DNA of 10,101 nt, taken from contig NZ_JH605003.1 of NCBI RefSeq assembly GCF_000250875.1, positions 48,352-58,452 of the forward strand, in the 5' to 3' direction. Below the pieces are notes generated by a model, which saw only the letters and a program-made list of their open reading frames with translations, ran no database searches and was not told the origin of the DNA. Made by a program: the position numbers and the translations under genes. Numbering within the stretch: the stretch's first letter is position 1; every line of letters starts with the position of its first letter. This stretch comes from Sutterella parvirubra YIT 11816 (GTDB taxonomy: Bacteria > Pseudomonadota > Gammaproteobacteria > Burkholderiales > Burkholderiaceae_F). Positions 1 through 6,410 of the stretch are shown here, piece by piece.

Positions 1-30
1 ATCCGCGTACACCTCGGTCCTTTCCGCTGA
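1..30 (+). CDS. Possible C-terminal tail of an upstream gene (partial)
   Basis: Reading from base 1, nine codons (IRVHLGPFR) are followed by TGA at 28-30. The RVxxGPF string recalls SPOR peptidoglycan-binding repeats, but in that family about 25 more residues follow, so the resemblance is probably chance or a truncated copy. The only support for a gene here is the in-frame stop just before a GC-rich palindrome. Frames 2 and 3 are also open across this stretch, as is common at this GC content. The call is weak and depends on sequence to the left of the window. Confidence 0.2.
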   Translation: MRVHLGPFR

Positions 31-46
31 GGCCGGGCGCTCCGCG

Positions 47-65
47 CCGGGGCGCCGCGCCCCGG
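47..65. other. Perfect 8-bp GC inverted repeat upstream of hldA
   Basis: CCGGGGCG (47-54), a 3-base loop, and CGCCCCGG (58-65) form a perfect stem. A competing smaller stem, GGCGC/GCGCC, lies at 36-40/44-48. No T-run follows, so it is not a canonical intrinsic terminator. It may mark the end of an upstream transcript. It also occupies the place where a -35 element for the 75-80 box would lie, so it could instead be a regulator site. Confidence 0.4.
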
Positions 66-71
66 GCCGGT

Positions 72-80
72 TGGTACAAT
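72..80 (+). promoter_or_regulatory. Candidate extended -10 promoter for the heptose operon
   Basis: TGGTACAAT at 72-80 contains the -10 hexamer TACAAT (75-80) preceded by the TGn extension typical of sigma-70 extended -10 promoters. No good -35 is visible 16-18 bases upstream, which the extension can compensate for. Transcription would start near 87 and leave a leader of roughly 85 bases before the hldA ATG. The same TACAAT hexamer stands ahead of apaH. This is a motif call only. Confidence 0.45.
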
Positions 81-173
81 TCGGGCAACCCATCAACAAC
101 GCCAACCCGCCCCGAGCCGCTCCCGCGCACGAAGCCGCGGTCGAAGCGAAGTCTCCGGGCAGCCCAAGGCCCT

Positions 174-1100
174 ATGGACAAATCCACACTTTCGCGCGCC
201 CGCGTTCTCGTGACGGGCGACGCCATGCTCGACCGCTACTGGTTCGGCGACGCCGAGCGCATCTCCCCGGAAGCTCCCGTTCCCGTCGTGCGCGTCAACC
301 GTACCGAAGAGCGCCTCGGGGGCGCCGCGAACGTCGCCCTCAACATCGCGGGCGTGGGCGCCGCCTCGACGCTTCTTTCCGTGGTGGGCGACGACGAGCC
401 CGGCCGCACGATCGACAAGCTGTTGCGCGAATCGGGGATCCGCCCCGAACTCCAGTTCGATCCGGGTCACGCGACGACGGTGAAGCTGCGCGTGGTCGCC
501 CGTCAGCAGCAGATGGTGCGCTGCGACTTCGAGACCTGGCCCGCCGAAGAGGTGCTCCTGAAGCACCTCGGCGCCTTCGGGCGCCTGCTCGACGAGACCG
601 ACGTGCTCGTTCTCTCCGACTACGGCAAGGGCGGGCTCTCGCACATCACGAAGATGATCGAGGCCGCGCGCGCCCGAAAAATCCCGATTCTGGTCGACCC
701 GAAGGGCGACGACTACGCGCGCTATGCGGGCGCCACGGTGATCACGCCCAACCGCTCGGAACTCCGCGAGGTGGTCGGCCGCTGGCGCGACGAAGCGGAC
801 CTGACCGAGCGCGCGCAGAACCTGCGCACGTCGCTCGGGCTTGAGCACCTGCTCCTCACCCGCAGCGAAGAAGGCATGACGCTCTACAGCGCCTCGGGCC
901 AGATCACCGTTCCCGCGCAGGCCCGCGAAGTCTTCGACGTCTCGGGCGCGGGCGACACCGTGATCGCCGTTCTCGCGGCCACGCTCGCCACGGGCGTCCC
1001 CATCGAGGAGGCGGTCGCCGTCGCCAACAAGGCGGGCGGCATCGTCGTCGGCAAGCTCGGCACGGCCACCGTCAGCTACGACGAACTCTTCGGCAACTGA
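174..1100 (+). CDS. hldA: D-glycero-beta-D-manno-heptose-7-phosphate kinase, HldA (RfaE domain I)
   Basis: This PfkB/ribokinase-family kinase of 308 residues phosphorylates D-glycero-D-manno-heptose 7-phosphate at C1, giving the 1,7-bisphosphate for LPS inner-core heptose. Visible motifs are GDAMLDRY (15-22), GGAANVA (49-55), the DPKGDDY segment (175-181), TPNRSE (191-196) and the PfkB signature DVSGAGDT (255-262), whose Asp261 is the expected catalytic base. The protein ends where the kinase domain of fused HldE ends; the nucleotidylyltransferase half is the separate hldC gene 1.6 kb downstream. The ATG at 174 has AAGG four bases upstream. The frame stays open to the left edge, but no better start is seen, and the kinase fold begins about ten residues in. 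It is the first gene of the heptose operon and acts in the cytoplasm. Confidence 0.95.
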   Translation: MDKSTLSRARVLVTGDAMLDRYWFGDAERISPEAPVPVVRVNRTEERLGGAANVALNIAGVGAASTLLSVVGDDEPGRTIDKLLRESGIRPELQFDPGHATTVKLRVVARQQQMVRCDFETWPAEEVLLKHLGAFGRLLDETDVLVLSDYGKGGLSHITKMIEAARARKIPILVDPKGDDYARYAGATVITPNRSELREVVGRWRDEADLTERAQNLRTSLGLEHLLLTRSEEGMTLYSASGQITVPAQAREVFDVSGAGDTVIAVLAATLATGVPIEEAVAVANKAGGIVVGKLGTATVSYDELFGN

Positions 1101-1110
1101 TTCGATTTCC

Positions 1111-1130
1111 GTGCGCCCCTCAGGGCGCAC
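1111..1130 (+). other. Intercistronic hairpin between hldA and hldD
   Basis: GTGCGCCC (1111-1118), loop CTCA, and GGGCGCAC (1123-1130) form a perfect 8-bp stem in the 47-base hldA-hldD gap. No T-run follows. The hldD Shine-Dalgarno (GGAAG, 1136-1140) begins five bases after the stem. The position suits a 3'-end stabiliser for the hldA message or a modulator of hldD translation rather than a terminator. The function is inferred. Confidence 0.55.
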
Positions 1131-1147
1131 CACATGGAAGCACTCAC

Positions 1148-2149
1148 ATGAGCATTCTCGTCACCGGCGCCGCCGGCTTCATCGGCTGCAACAACGTCCT
1201 CGCCCTCAACGCGCGCGGCATCACCGACGTGATCGCCGTCGACAACCTCGAAAAGAGCGAGAAGTTCATCAACCTCGCGAAGTGCCGCATTTCGGACTAC
1301 TTCGACAAGCGCGACTTCATCGCCCGCGTGCGCGCCGGGACCGCCCCGAAGCCCACGGCGATCTTCCATCAGGGCGCCTGCTCCGACACCATGGAGCAGG
1401 ACGGCGTCTACATGATGGAGAACAACTACCGCTACACGCTCGATCTCTTCCATTGGGCGCAGGAGCTCCGGATCCCCTTCATCTATGCGTCCTCGGCCGC
1501 CACCTACGGCGCGAAGACGGAGTTCGTCGAAGACCTCCGCTGCGAAGGACCCCTGAACGTCTACGGCTACTCGAAGTACCTCTTCGACCAGGTTCTGCGC
1601 CGTGAGATGCCCTTCCTGCGCGCCCCGGTCGTGGGTCTTCGCTACTTCAACGTCTACGGGCCGCACGAGCAGCACAAGGGCCGCATGGCGAGCGTCGCCT
1701 ACCACCAGTACTTCCAGTACCGCCGCGAAGGGCGCGTCAAGCTCTTCGAAGGGTGCCTGGGCTACACCGACGGCGCGCAACTTCGCGACTTCGTCTACAT
1801 CGACGACGTGACGAACGTCCTGATGCACTTCCTCGACAACCCGGTCTCGGGGATCTACAACTGCGGCACGGGCCGTGCGCAGCCCTTCAACGACGTCGCG
1901 CTCTCCGTGGTGAACAGACTCAGGGAAGCCGACGGCCGCGAAGAGCTCACGCTGGAGGAAGCCGTCGCGAAGGGCGAAATCGAGTACATCGCCTTCCCCG
2001 AAGCTCTGAAGGGGAAGTACCAGGCCTACACGCAGGCGAATCTCGAGAACCTGCGCGCCGCGGGCTGCGACGTGCCCTTCCGCACCGTGCAGGAAGGCAC
2101 GCGCGACTACGTTCAGTACCTCCTTCAGGCCCACCCGGTGGAAGGCTGA
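1148..2149 (+). CDS. hldD: ADP-L-glycero-D-manno-heptose 6-epimerase, HldD
   Basis: HldD converts ADP-D-glycero-D-manno-heptose to the L-glycero epimer, the final donor for LPS inner-core heptosyltransferases. It is a 333-residue extended short-chain dehydrogenase/reductase protein. It shows the Rossmann loop GAAGFIG (7-13), ASSAATYG (114-121), the catalytic pair Tyr139/Lys143 in YGYSK, and HKGRMASVA (176-184), where Lys177 matches the second catalytic base known in E. coli Hld[21 protein letters not shown] (278-297) is a family hallmark. Compared with E. coli, a short insertion lies at about 257-275. The start at 1148 has GGAAG seven bases upstream; the nearby ATG at 1134 is out of frame. 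The stop TGA shares one base with the gmhB ATG (TGATG at 2147-2151), suggesting coupling. Confidence 0.97.
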   Translation: MSILVTGAAGFIGCNNVLALNARGITDVIAVDNLEKSEKFINLAKCRISDYFDKRDFIARVRAGTAPKPTAIFHQGACSDTMEQDGVYMMENNYRYTLDLFHWAQELRIPFIYASSAATYGAKTEFVEDLRCEGPLNVYGYSKYLFDQVLRREMPFLRAPVVGLRYFNVYGPHEQHKGRMASVAYHQYFQYRREGRVKLFEGCLGYTDGAQLRDFVYIDDVTNVLMHFLDNPVSGIYNCGTGRAQPFNDVALSVVNRLREADGREELTLEEAVAKGEIEYIAFPEALKGKYQAYTQANLENLRAAGCDVPFRTVQEGTRDYVQYLLQAHPVEG

Positions 2150-2721
2150 TGCGCCGCGCCGCCTTTCTCGACCGCGACGGCGTGATCAACATCGATCACG
2201 CCTACGTCCACACGATCGAAGCGTTCGAGTGGGTGCCGGGGGTGCTCGACGCCGCCCGGCGCCTTCACGACGCGGGCTTCGCGTTGGTCGTCGTCACCAA
2301 CCAGTCCGGCATCGGGCGCGGCTACTACGACGAAGCCGCGTTCGGAAAACTCACCGACTGGATGAAGGCCGAGTTCGAACGCGCCGGAGCGCCGCTCGCG
2401 GGCGTCTTCTTCTGTCCGCACCACCCGGAAAAGGCGCTTCCCCAATACCGGCAGGCCTGCGGCTGCAGGAAGCCCGAGCCGGGGATGCTCCTCACCGCCG
2501 CCCGAACGCTCGGGCTCGACCTCACGAAGAGCGTCATCTTCGGGGACAAGCCGGGCGACTGCACCGCAGGTGCCCGCGCGGGCTGCCCCGAACGCGTGCT
2601 TTTGGGCACCGACGGGCGCGCGGCGCCCGAAGCGTCCGCGGACGCGACGCAGACCTTCCGCAGTCTTGCGGAAGCGGTCTCCTCTCCCTGGTTCACTCAG
2701 TTTGAAAAGGCCACACGATGA
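2149..2721 (+). CDS. gmhB: D-glycero-beta-D-manno-heptose-1,7-bisphosphate 7-phosphatase, GmhB
   Basis: GmhB removes the C7 phosphate from heptose 1,7-bisphosphate to give heptose 1-phosphate, the substrate of HldC. This HAD-superfamily enzyme has 190 residues, the usual length. HAD motif I is FLDRDGVIN (6-14; nucleophile Asp8, acid Asp10), motif II is VVTNQSG (48-54), the motif III lysine is Lys108 in CRKP, and motif IV is GDKPGD (132-137). A zinc site is visible as Cys89-x-His91 and Cys104-x-Cys106, matching GmhB rather than other HAD phosphatases such as histidinol phosphatase. The ATG at 2149 overlaps the hldD stop by one base, with GAAGG just upstream. A longer frame reaching back to 1753 overlaps hldD and is an artefact. 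The last four bases overlap the hldC start (ATGA). Confidence 0.96.
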   Translation: MRRAAFLDRDGVINIDHAYVHTIEAFEWVPGVLDAARRLHDAGFALVVVTNQSGIGRGYYDEAAFGKLTDWMKAEFERAGAPLAGVFFCPHHPEKALPQYRQACGCRKPEPGMLLTAARTLGLDLTKSVIFGDKPGDCTAGARAGCPERVLLGTDGRAAPEASADATQTFRSLAEAVSSPWFTQFEKATR

Positions 2722-3215
2722 GCACGCGCCTTCCCGCCCCGGCATTTGAGTCGAAGATCTGCACGATGGAGGAGCTCGCCGAGCGCGCCGCGGCGCTCCC
2801 GCACCCCGTCGTCTTCACGAACGGCGTCTTCGACATCCTGCACCGCGGTCACGTGACCTACCTCGCGCAGGCGCGCTCGCTCGGGGCGAGCCTCGTCGTC
2901 GCGGTCAACAGCGACGCCTCGGTGCGCATGCTCGGAAAAGGCGACGACCGCCCGATCAACGCCGAAGCGGACCGTGCGGCCGTGCTGGCGGCTCTGGAAG
3001 CCGTGGACCTCGTCGTGGTGTTTCCCGACAAGGTCCCTCTGGAAGCGGTCCGCCGCGCGCGCCCCGACATCTACGTGAAGGGCGGCGACTACCGCGTCGA
3101 GGACCTCCCGGAGGCGAAGCTCGCCGCCACCTGGGGCGGGCGCACCGTCACGGTGACGTTCGAGCACGAACGCTCCACGACGGCGCTGCTCCGAAAGGTC
3201 CGCGGGATCAGTTGA
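2718..3215 (+). CDS. hldC: D-glycero-beta-D-manno-heptose-1-phosphate adenylyltransferase, HldC (RfaE domain II)
   Basis: HldC transfers AMP from ATP to heptose 1-phosphate, making ADP-D-glycero-D-manno-heptose, which HldD then epimerises. It is a cytidylyltransferase-like nucleotidyltransferase of 165 residues. It has the [16 protein letters not shown] segment with the HxGH signature His42-Arg-Gly-His45, the KGGDY loop (121-125), and ERSTT (151-155), matching the RSTT/ISTT motif that binds the triphosphate. It corresponds to the C-terminal half of E. coli HldE and complements the separate hldA here. Translation is probably coupled to gmhB through a 4-base ATGA overlap. It closes the operon, and its stop runs into convergent galU with an 8-base overlap. 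Confidence 0.95.
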   Translation: MSTRLPAPAFESKICTMEELAERAAALPHPVVFTNGVFDILHRGHVTYLAQARSLGASLVVAVNSDASVRMLGKGDDRPINAEADRAAVLAALEAVDLVVVFPDKVPLEAVRRARPDIYVKGGDYRVEDLPEAKLAATWGGRTVTVTFEHERSTTALLRKVRGIS

Positions 3216-3218
3216 TCC
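3205..3218. other. Inverted repeat spanning the convergent hldC/galU stops
   Basis: GGATCA, GT, TGATCC at 3205-3218 is a perfect 6-bp inverted repeat holding both stop codons: galU (TCA, 3208-3210) and hldC (TGA, 3213-3215). With a 2-base loop it cannot form a normal hairpin at full length, and no T-runs flank it. It is not a recognisable terminator for either gene. Confidence 0.4.
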
Positions 3219-4047
3219 GGAAGCCCCGCTTGCGGGCGAAGTGGACGGTGGCGTCCAAGAACCCCTGCTTGCACCCGCAGTCAAAGCGGGTGCCTTCGAA
3301 GCGGTGCGCCCAGCAGGGCGTGTCTGCGAGCGACGCGGAGATGCCGTCCGTCAGCTGAATTTCACCCCCGACGCCCGCTTCAAGACCGGCGAGGTGCTTG
3401 AAGATTTCGGGTTCGAAGACGTAGCGGCCGATCACCGCAAGGCGCGAGGGCGCCACGGCGGGATCGGGCTTTTCGACCATGCCGCGCATGCGCGCGGTGC
3501 GCTCTTCGGCGTCGTCGACGCTGACGATGCCGTACTTCTTCGTTTCTTCCGGCGCGACGTCCTGCACGGCGACGACGGAGCCGCCGCCCTGCGCTTCGCG
3601 CGCCTTGACGAGCTGACCCACGCAGGAGGAAGGCGCGTCGACCAGGTCGTCCGCCAACATCACCGCGAAGGGTTCGTCGCCGACGACGGGTTCGGCGCAG
3701 AGCACCGCGTGGCCGAGACCCAGGGCCTTCGGCTGACGGATGTAGATGCACTTCACGCCCGGGGGCACGATGCTCTTGACGATCTCCAGAAGTTCGTCCT
3801 TGCCCTTTTCGGCCAATTCGCGCTCGAGCTCGGGATAGGCGTCGAAGTGGTCTTCGATCGCTCGCTTGTTGCGGCCCGTCACGAAGATCATTTCGGTCAT
3901 CCCCGCGGCGGCCGCCTCCTCCACGGCGTACTGGATGAGCGGCTTGTCGACGATCGGGAGCATTTCCTTCGGCATGGCCTTGGTGGCCGGCAGGAATCGC
4001 GTGCCGAGACCGTTGACGGGAAAGACGACTTTGCGGACGGGCTTCAT
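3208..4047 (-). CDS. galU: UTP-glucose-1-phosphate uridylyltransferase, GalU
   Basis: GalU makes UDP-glucose from UTP and glucose 1-phosphate, a donor for LPS core, exopolysaccharide and other glycans. This 279-residue protein shows the nucleotide-binding loop [19 protein letters not shown] (13-31), [12 protein letters not shown] (34-45), LADD with metal-binding Asp133/Asp134 (131-134), VEKP (191-194), GRYVF (207-211), EIQLTD (229-234) and DCGCKQG (256-262). It is somewhat shorter than the 302-residue E. coli enzyme because it stops soon after the DCGxKxG motif. The loop residue usually Ala (VAGLGTR) is Asn12 here. The start is supported by GAGG six bases upstream on the - strand. It is convergent with hldC and divergent from apaH. 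TTGACC lies on the - strand upstream, but no matching -10 is clear. Confidence 0.96.
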   Translation of the reverse strand: MKPVRKVVFPVNGLGTRFLPATKAMPKEMLPIVDKPLIQYAVEEAAAAGMTEMIFVTGRNKRAIEDHFDAYPELERELAEKGKDELLEIVKSIVPPGVKCIYIRQPKALGLGHAVLCAEPVVGDEPFAVMLADDLVDAPSSCVGQLVKAREAQGGGSVVAVQDVAPEETKKYGIVSVDDAEERTARMRGMVEKPDPAVAPSRLAVIGRYVFEPEIFKHLAGLEAGVGGEIQLTDGISASLADTPCWAHRFEGTRFDCGCKQGFLDATVHFARKRGFRIN

Positions 4048-4129
4048 GGGAATCCTCAGCTATCCCGGCGGACGACGGGTCCCCGGGTCAATGTTGGGTG
4101 ACGGCGCGCGCGTTTCCGTGCAATCCTCT

Positions 4130-4135
4130 TACAAT
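4130..4135 (+). promoter_or_regulatory. Candidate -10 box for apaH
   Basis: TACAAT at 4130-4135 lies in the 183-base galU-apaH divergent gap and matches five of six bases of the sigma-70 -10 consensus. No convincing -35 is visible at 16-18 bases. A start near 4142 would give a leader of about 90 bases. It shares its hexamer with the box ahead of hldA. Confidence 0.45.
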
Positions 4136-4147
4136 GGACCGCACCGA

Positions 4148-4164
4148 CGGCGCCGCAGGCGCCG
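4148..4164 (+). other. Hairpin at the predicted 5' end of the apaH leader
   Basis: CGGCGCC (4148-4154), loop GCA, and GGCGCCG (4158-4164) form a perfect 7-bp stem. If the TACAAT box at 4130-4135 is used, the stem begins about six bases into the message. Terminal stems of this kind often protect mRNA 5' ends. GAGGAG follows directly (4164-4169), but no in-frame start codon uses it. Confidence 0.4.
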
Positions 4165-4230
4165 AGGAGCTTACCGCGTCGGCCGCCCGTTCGGCAACAT
4201 CGCGGCCGCACGACATCCGGATCGAACACC

Positions 4231-5061
4231 ATGCCCGACACTGCGCTCATCGCCATCGGCGACGTACAGGGCTGCCTGGAGAGCCTCGAAGGCCTCATCG
4301 AGCAGTTCCCCGACGACGCCCGCCTCATCTTCGTGGGGGACATCGTCAACCGCGGACCCGATTCGCTGGGAACGCTCCGGTTCGTGAAGAATCTGGGCCC
4401 GCGCGCGAGCGTCACGCTCGGGAACCACGACCTGCATCTTCTGGCGGTCGCGGCCGGGGCCGGAAAGCCCCACAAACGCGACACGATCAGCGACATCCTC
4501 GCGGCGCCGGACCGCGACGAGCTGATCGATTGGCTGCGCCGTCAGCCGCTCATGATCGAAGAGGCGGGCGTCGTGTTCGTGCACGCCGGGATTCATCCGC
4601 TCTGGCCCATCGAGCGCGCGCGGATGCTCGCCGCCGAGGCCGCCGCCGCGCTCTCGGGCCCGGACTGGGCCGCGTGGCTCCAGGGCATGTACGGAAACTC
4701 CCACTGGGAGGAAGGGATCGAAGGTCCCGCGCGGATGCGCGCGATTCTGAACGCCTTCACCCGCATGCGCTTCGTCGACCGGGATACGGGCGAACTGGAC
4801 TTCGAGCAGAAGGAAGGCGTCGCGGACGCCCCCGCGTGGCTTCAGCCGTGGTTCGAGTTCCCGAAGAGGAAGTGCGGGGACCTCACGATCTGCTTCGGAC
4901 ACTGGTCGATGCTGGGGCTCATCAACCGCCCCAACGTCGTCGCGATCGACACGGGGTGCCTCTGGGGCGGGAAGCTGACGGCGGTGCGCTTCCCCGACCG
5001 CCGGTTCTTCGAAGAGCCCTGCCCCTGCTGGGCGGATCCCTTCGCCTTCAAGAAGAAGTGA
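4231..5061 (+). CDS. apaH: Symmetrical diadenosine tetraphosphatase (Ap4A hydrolase), ApaH
   Basis: ApaH splits Ap4A symmetrically into two ADP and can remove Np4 caps from RNA. It is a cytoplasmic metallophosphoesterase of 276 residues, the normal size. Motifs appear in order: GDVQG (10-14), GDIVNRGPDSL (36-46), GNHD (64-67), VHAG with metal ligand His118 (117-120), GHWS (223-226) and DTGCLWGGKLTAVR (240-253), the last typical of ApaH rather than of Ser/Thr protein phosphatases. The ATG at 4231 is the only credible start: the frame is open upstream to 4102 but lacks ATG or GTG, and the protein begins two residues before the beta-strand leading to GDVQG. The Shine-Dalgarno is weak. It is probably monocistronic. 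Its stop directly abuts the convergent plsC stop. Confidence 0.96.
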   Translation: MPDTALIAIGDVQGCLESLEGLIEQFPDDARLIFVGDIVNRGPDSLGTLRFVKNLGPRASVTLGNHDLHLLAVAAGAGKPHKRDTISDILAAPDRDELIDWLRRQPLMIEEAGVVFVHAGIHPLWPIERARMLAAEAAAALSGPDWAAWLQGMYGNSHWEEGIEGPARMRAILNAFTRMRFVDRDTGELDFEQKEGVADAPAWLQPWFEFPKRKCGDLTICFGHWSMLGLINRPNVVAIDTGCLWGGKLTAVRFPDRRFFEEPCPCWADPFAFKKK

Positions 5062-5922
5062 TCAGGCCTGCGCCGCAGGCGCCTCTTCCTTCACTTCTTC
5101 CTTCCTTTCCGCCGCGGCCGCACGCGCGAGGCGCTTCGCCTCGAGTGCGGCCGTCGCGTCTTCGACGCCCAGGGCCGCGGACATCACGCGGGAGGCTTCC
5201 GCGCAGATGTCGCGGCGCTCGCGCCCGGCGGCTTCGATGACCGGAAGCACCTGAATGTCGACGGCGAGGCCCGGCGTCGCGCAGATGTCCTTGAGGACCG
5301 TGAAGAGGTCGCGGTGCGCGTAGGAGACGAGCGTCGTCACGGCGCCGTCCTTCGTGTAGCGGAGCGTCACCGGAAGAATCGGGGCTTCCGCCGCCACCGC
5401 CGACGCGAAGAGGTTCGCGTGGAAGGGGAGAAGCCCTTCGCCCGTCCCGGTCGTCCCTTCCGGGAAGAAGAGCACGTTGCGGCCCTCCTTCATCGCGTTC
5501 GTCATCGCTTCGGCGATCTCCAGCACCGCGCGGCGGCGCGTGCGGTCGATGAAGATCGTGCCGGTGCGCTTCGAAATCAACCCGAAGACCGGCCACGAGG
5601 CGATCTCCTTCTTCGCGACGAAGCGCACGGGGAGCACGCAGGAGAGCGCGAAGATGTCGACGAAGGTGACGTGGTTCGAGCAGACCATGTAGCCCGGACC
5701 CTCGGACGCCCAGCCGATCGCCGCGGCGGAGGCGTCGGGCACCGTGCCCGTCACCCGCACGCGGATCCCCATCACCCACATGCTGAACTTCGCCAACGTG
5801 CGCGTGAGGCGCCCGCGGCCCGCGTTCCCGGCGATGGGAAAGAGCACGGTCACCGTGAAGAGGATGATCAGGATGAGGAGCGCGACGAGCGTGAGGCGCC
5901 AGGCCTTGCGGATCGAGGTCAT
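5062..5922 (-). CDS. plsC: 1-acyl-sn-glycerol-3-phosphate acyltransferase (PlsC-like, lysophospholipid acyltransferase family)
   Basis: This membrane enzyme probably acylates lysophosphatidic acid to phosphatidic acid in phospholipid synthesis. The 286 residues start with a hydrophobic anchor (about 10-30). The four acyltransferase blocks follow: NHVTFVD (83-89; His84 and Asp89 form the HX4D catalytic pair), GTIFIDR (121-127), FPEGTT (153-158) and PILPV (181-185). The C-terminal 40 or so residues are an Ala/Glu/Lys-rich, probably helical tail beyond the catalytic domain. A lyso-ornithine-lipid acyltransferase (OlsA) cannot be excluded from motifs alone. The chosen ATG retains the anchor, yet the bases before it are almost purely pyrimidine with no Shine-Dalgarno. 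It follows ruvX on the same strand after 35 bases. Its stop TCA abuts the apaH TGA. Confidence 0.9.
   Translation of the reverse strand: MTSIRKAWRLTLVALLILIILFTVTVLFPIAGNAGRGRLTRTLAKFSMWVMGIRVRVTGTVPDASAAAIGWASEGPGYMVCSNHVTFVDIFALSCVLPVRFVAKKEIASWPVFGLISKRTGTIFIDRTRRRAVLEIAEAMTNAMKEGRNVLFFPEGTTGTGEGLLPFHANLFASAVAAEAPILPVTLRYTKDGAVTTLVSYAHRDLFTVLKDICATPGLAVDIQVLPVIEAAGRERRDICAEASRVMSAALGVEDATAALEAKRLARAAAAERKEEVKEEAPAAQA
5066..5080. other. Hairpin just inside the plsC 3' end, downstream of apaH
   Basis: GCCTGC (5066-5071), loop GCC, and GCAGGC (5075-5080) form a 6-bp stem starting five bases after the apaH stop and lying within the last plsC codons. On the + strand it is followed by a C/T-rich tract (about 5082-5109) without a clean T-run. 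It may slow RNA polymerase leaving apaH but is not a standard terminator. Confidence 0.35.
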
Positions 5923-5957
5923 AAAAGGAAAAGGAGAAAGGTCGGAGGGCGGACGTT

Positions 5958-6347
5958 TCAGTCGGCGTTCTCTTCAAAGTACTGCCGGAGAATCACCTCG
6001 GCGGCAAGATCGTCGATGCGGCCGCTCCCGTCGTCGGCTTCAACCGACGAGTAGCGTTCGTCGACTTCCTTGGCGGGACGGCGGAAGCGCCCTTCCAACT
6101 GACGCGCGAAGCGCCGGCAGCGCTGCGTGATCGTCGAGTCGGTGCCGTTGCCGTGAACGGGGACGCCCACGACGAAGAGCGCGGGATCCCATTCGGCGAC
6201 GAGCGCCTCGATCGCCTTCCAGCGCGCGTCGTTCGTCTGCGCTCGGATGATCGTGAGCGGTTCGGCGGTCCGCGTGAGCGTGTTGCCGACGGCCACACCC
6301 GTGCGGGCGAGGCCGAAATCGAAGCAGAGCACCGTACCTTCCGTCAT
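5958..6347 (-). CDS. ruvX: Putative pre-16S rRNA nuclease / Holliday junction resolvase-like YqgF (RuvX)
   Basis: YqgF/RuvX proteins are RNase H-fold nucleases; E. coli YqgF takes part in 16S rRNA 5'-end maturation, and the family is also annotated as putative Holliday junction resolvases. The 129 residues show CFDFGLARTGVAVG (8-21; catalytic Asp10), VVGVPVHGNGTDS (59-71), VDERYSSVEA (95-104; Glu97 the likely second acidic residue) and DDLAAEVILRQYFEE (112-126; Asp112 aligning with the third acid). The loop between Glu97 and Asp112 is 11 residues shorter than in E. coli (15 versus 26), so the protein is compact, but all three acids remain. The start codon has only a weak GGGA upstream and is preceded by a terminator-shaped hairpin with a T-run. 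plsC follows on the same strand. Confidence 0.9.
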   Translation of the reverse strand: MTEGTVLCFDFGLARTGVAVGNTLTRTAEPLTIIRAQTNDARWKAIEALVAEWDPALFVVGVPVHGNGTDSTITQRCRRFARQLEGRFRRPAKEVDERYSSVEADDGSGRIDDLAAEVILRQYFEENAD

Positions 6348-6359
6348 GAGTATCCCTAT

Positions 6360-6408
6360 AAAAAAAGCCGATGCGCGGCCGGGAAGATGCCAAACCGCGC
6401 GGATCGGC
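6360..6408 (-). terminator. Terminator- or attenuator-shaped hairpin in the ruvX leader
   Basis: On the - strand, GCCGAT and GCGCGG (interrupted by two bulged C) pair with CCGCGC-ATCGGC: arms 6395-6408 and 6367-6378, loop 6379-6394. Seven T follow directly (A7 at 6360-6366 on the + strand). This is the classical shape of an intrinsic terminator, yet it points toward ruvX and ends 12 bases before its start codon. It could attenuate ruvX or stop antisense RNA coming from the yeaK side. On the + strand the stem is followed by only four T. The structure is read directly; the role is inferred. Confidence 0.55.
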
Positions 6409-6410
6409 GT

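Noticed and set aside
93..1133. 346-codon open frame on the - strand opposite hldA
   Set aside because: It is a GC-driven shadow: Arg/Val/Glu/Ala-rich low-complexity composition, no recognisable domain, and it lies opposite a clearly conserved kinase.
1076..2134. 352-codon open frame on the - strand opposite hldD
   Set aside because: Antisense shadow with no family motifs; hldD on the other strand has every catalytic residue.
4048..4110. Possible galU promoter using TTGACC on the - strand
   Set aside because: No -10-like hexamer lies 16-18 bases downstream; the nearest AT-containing string (GATAGC) is 21 bases away.
4098..5240. 380-codon + strand open frame overlapping apaH in another frame
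   Set aside because: The translation is an Arg/Pro/Ala repeat-like string typical of out-of-frame GC-rich DNA, and it overruns into antisense of plsC.
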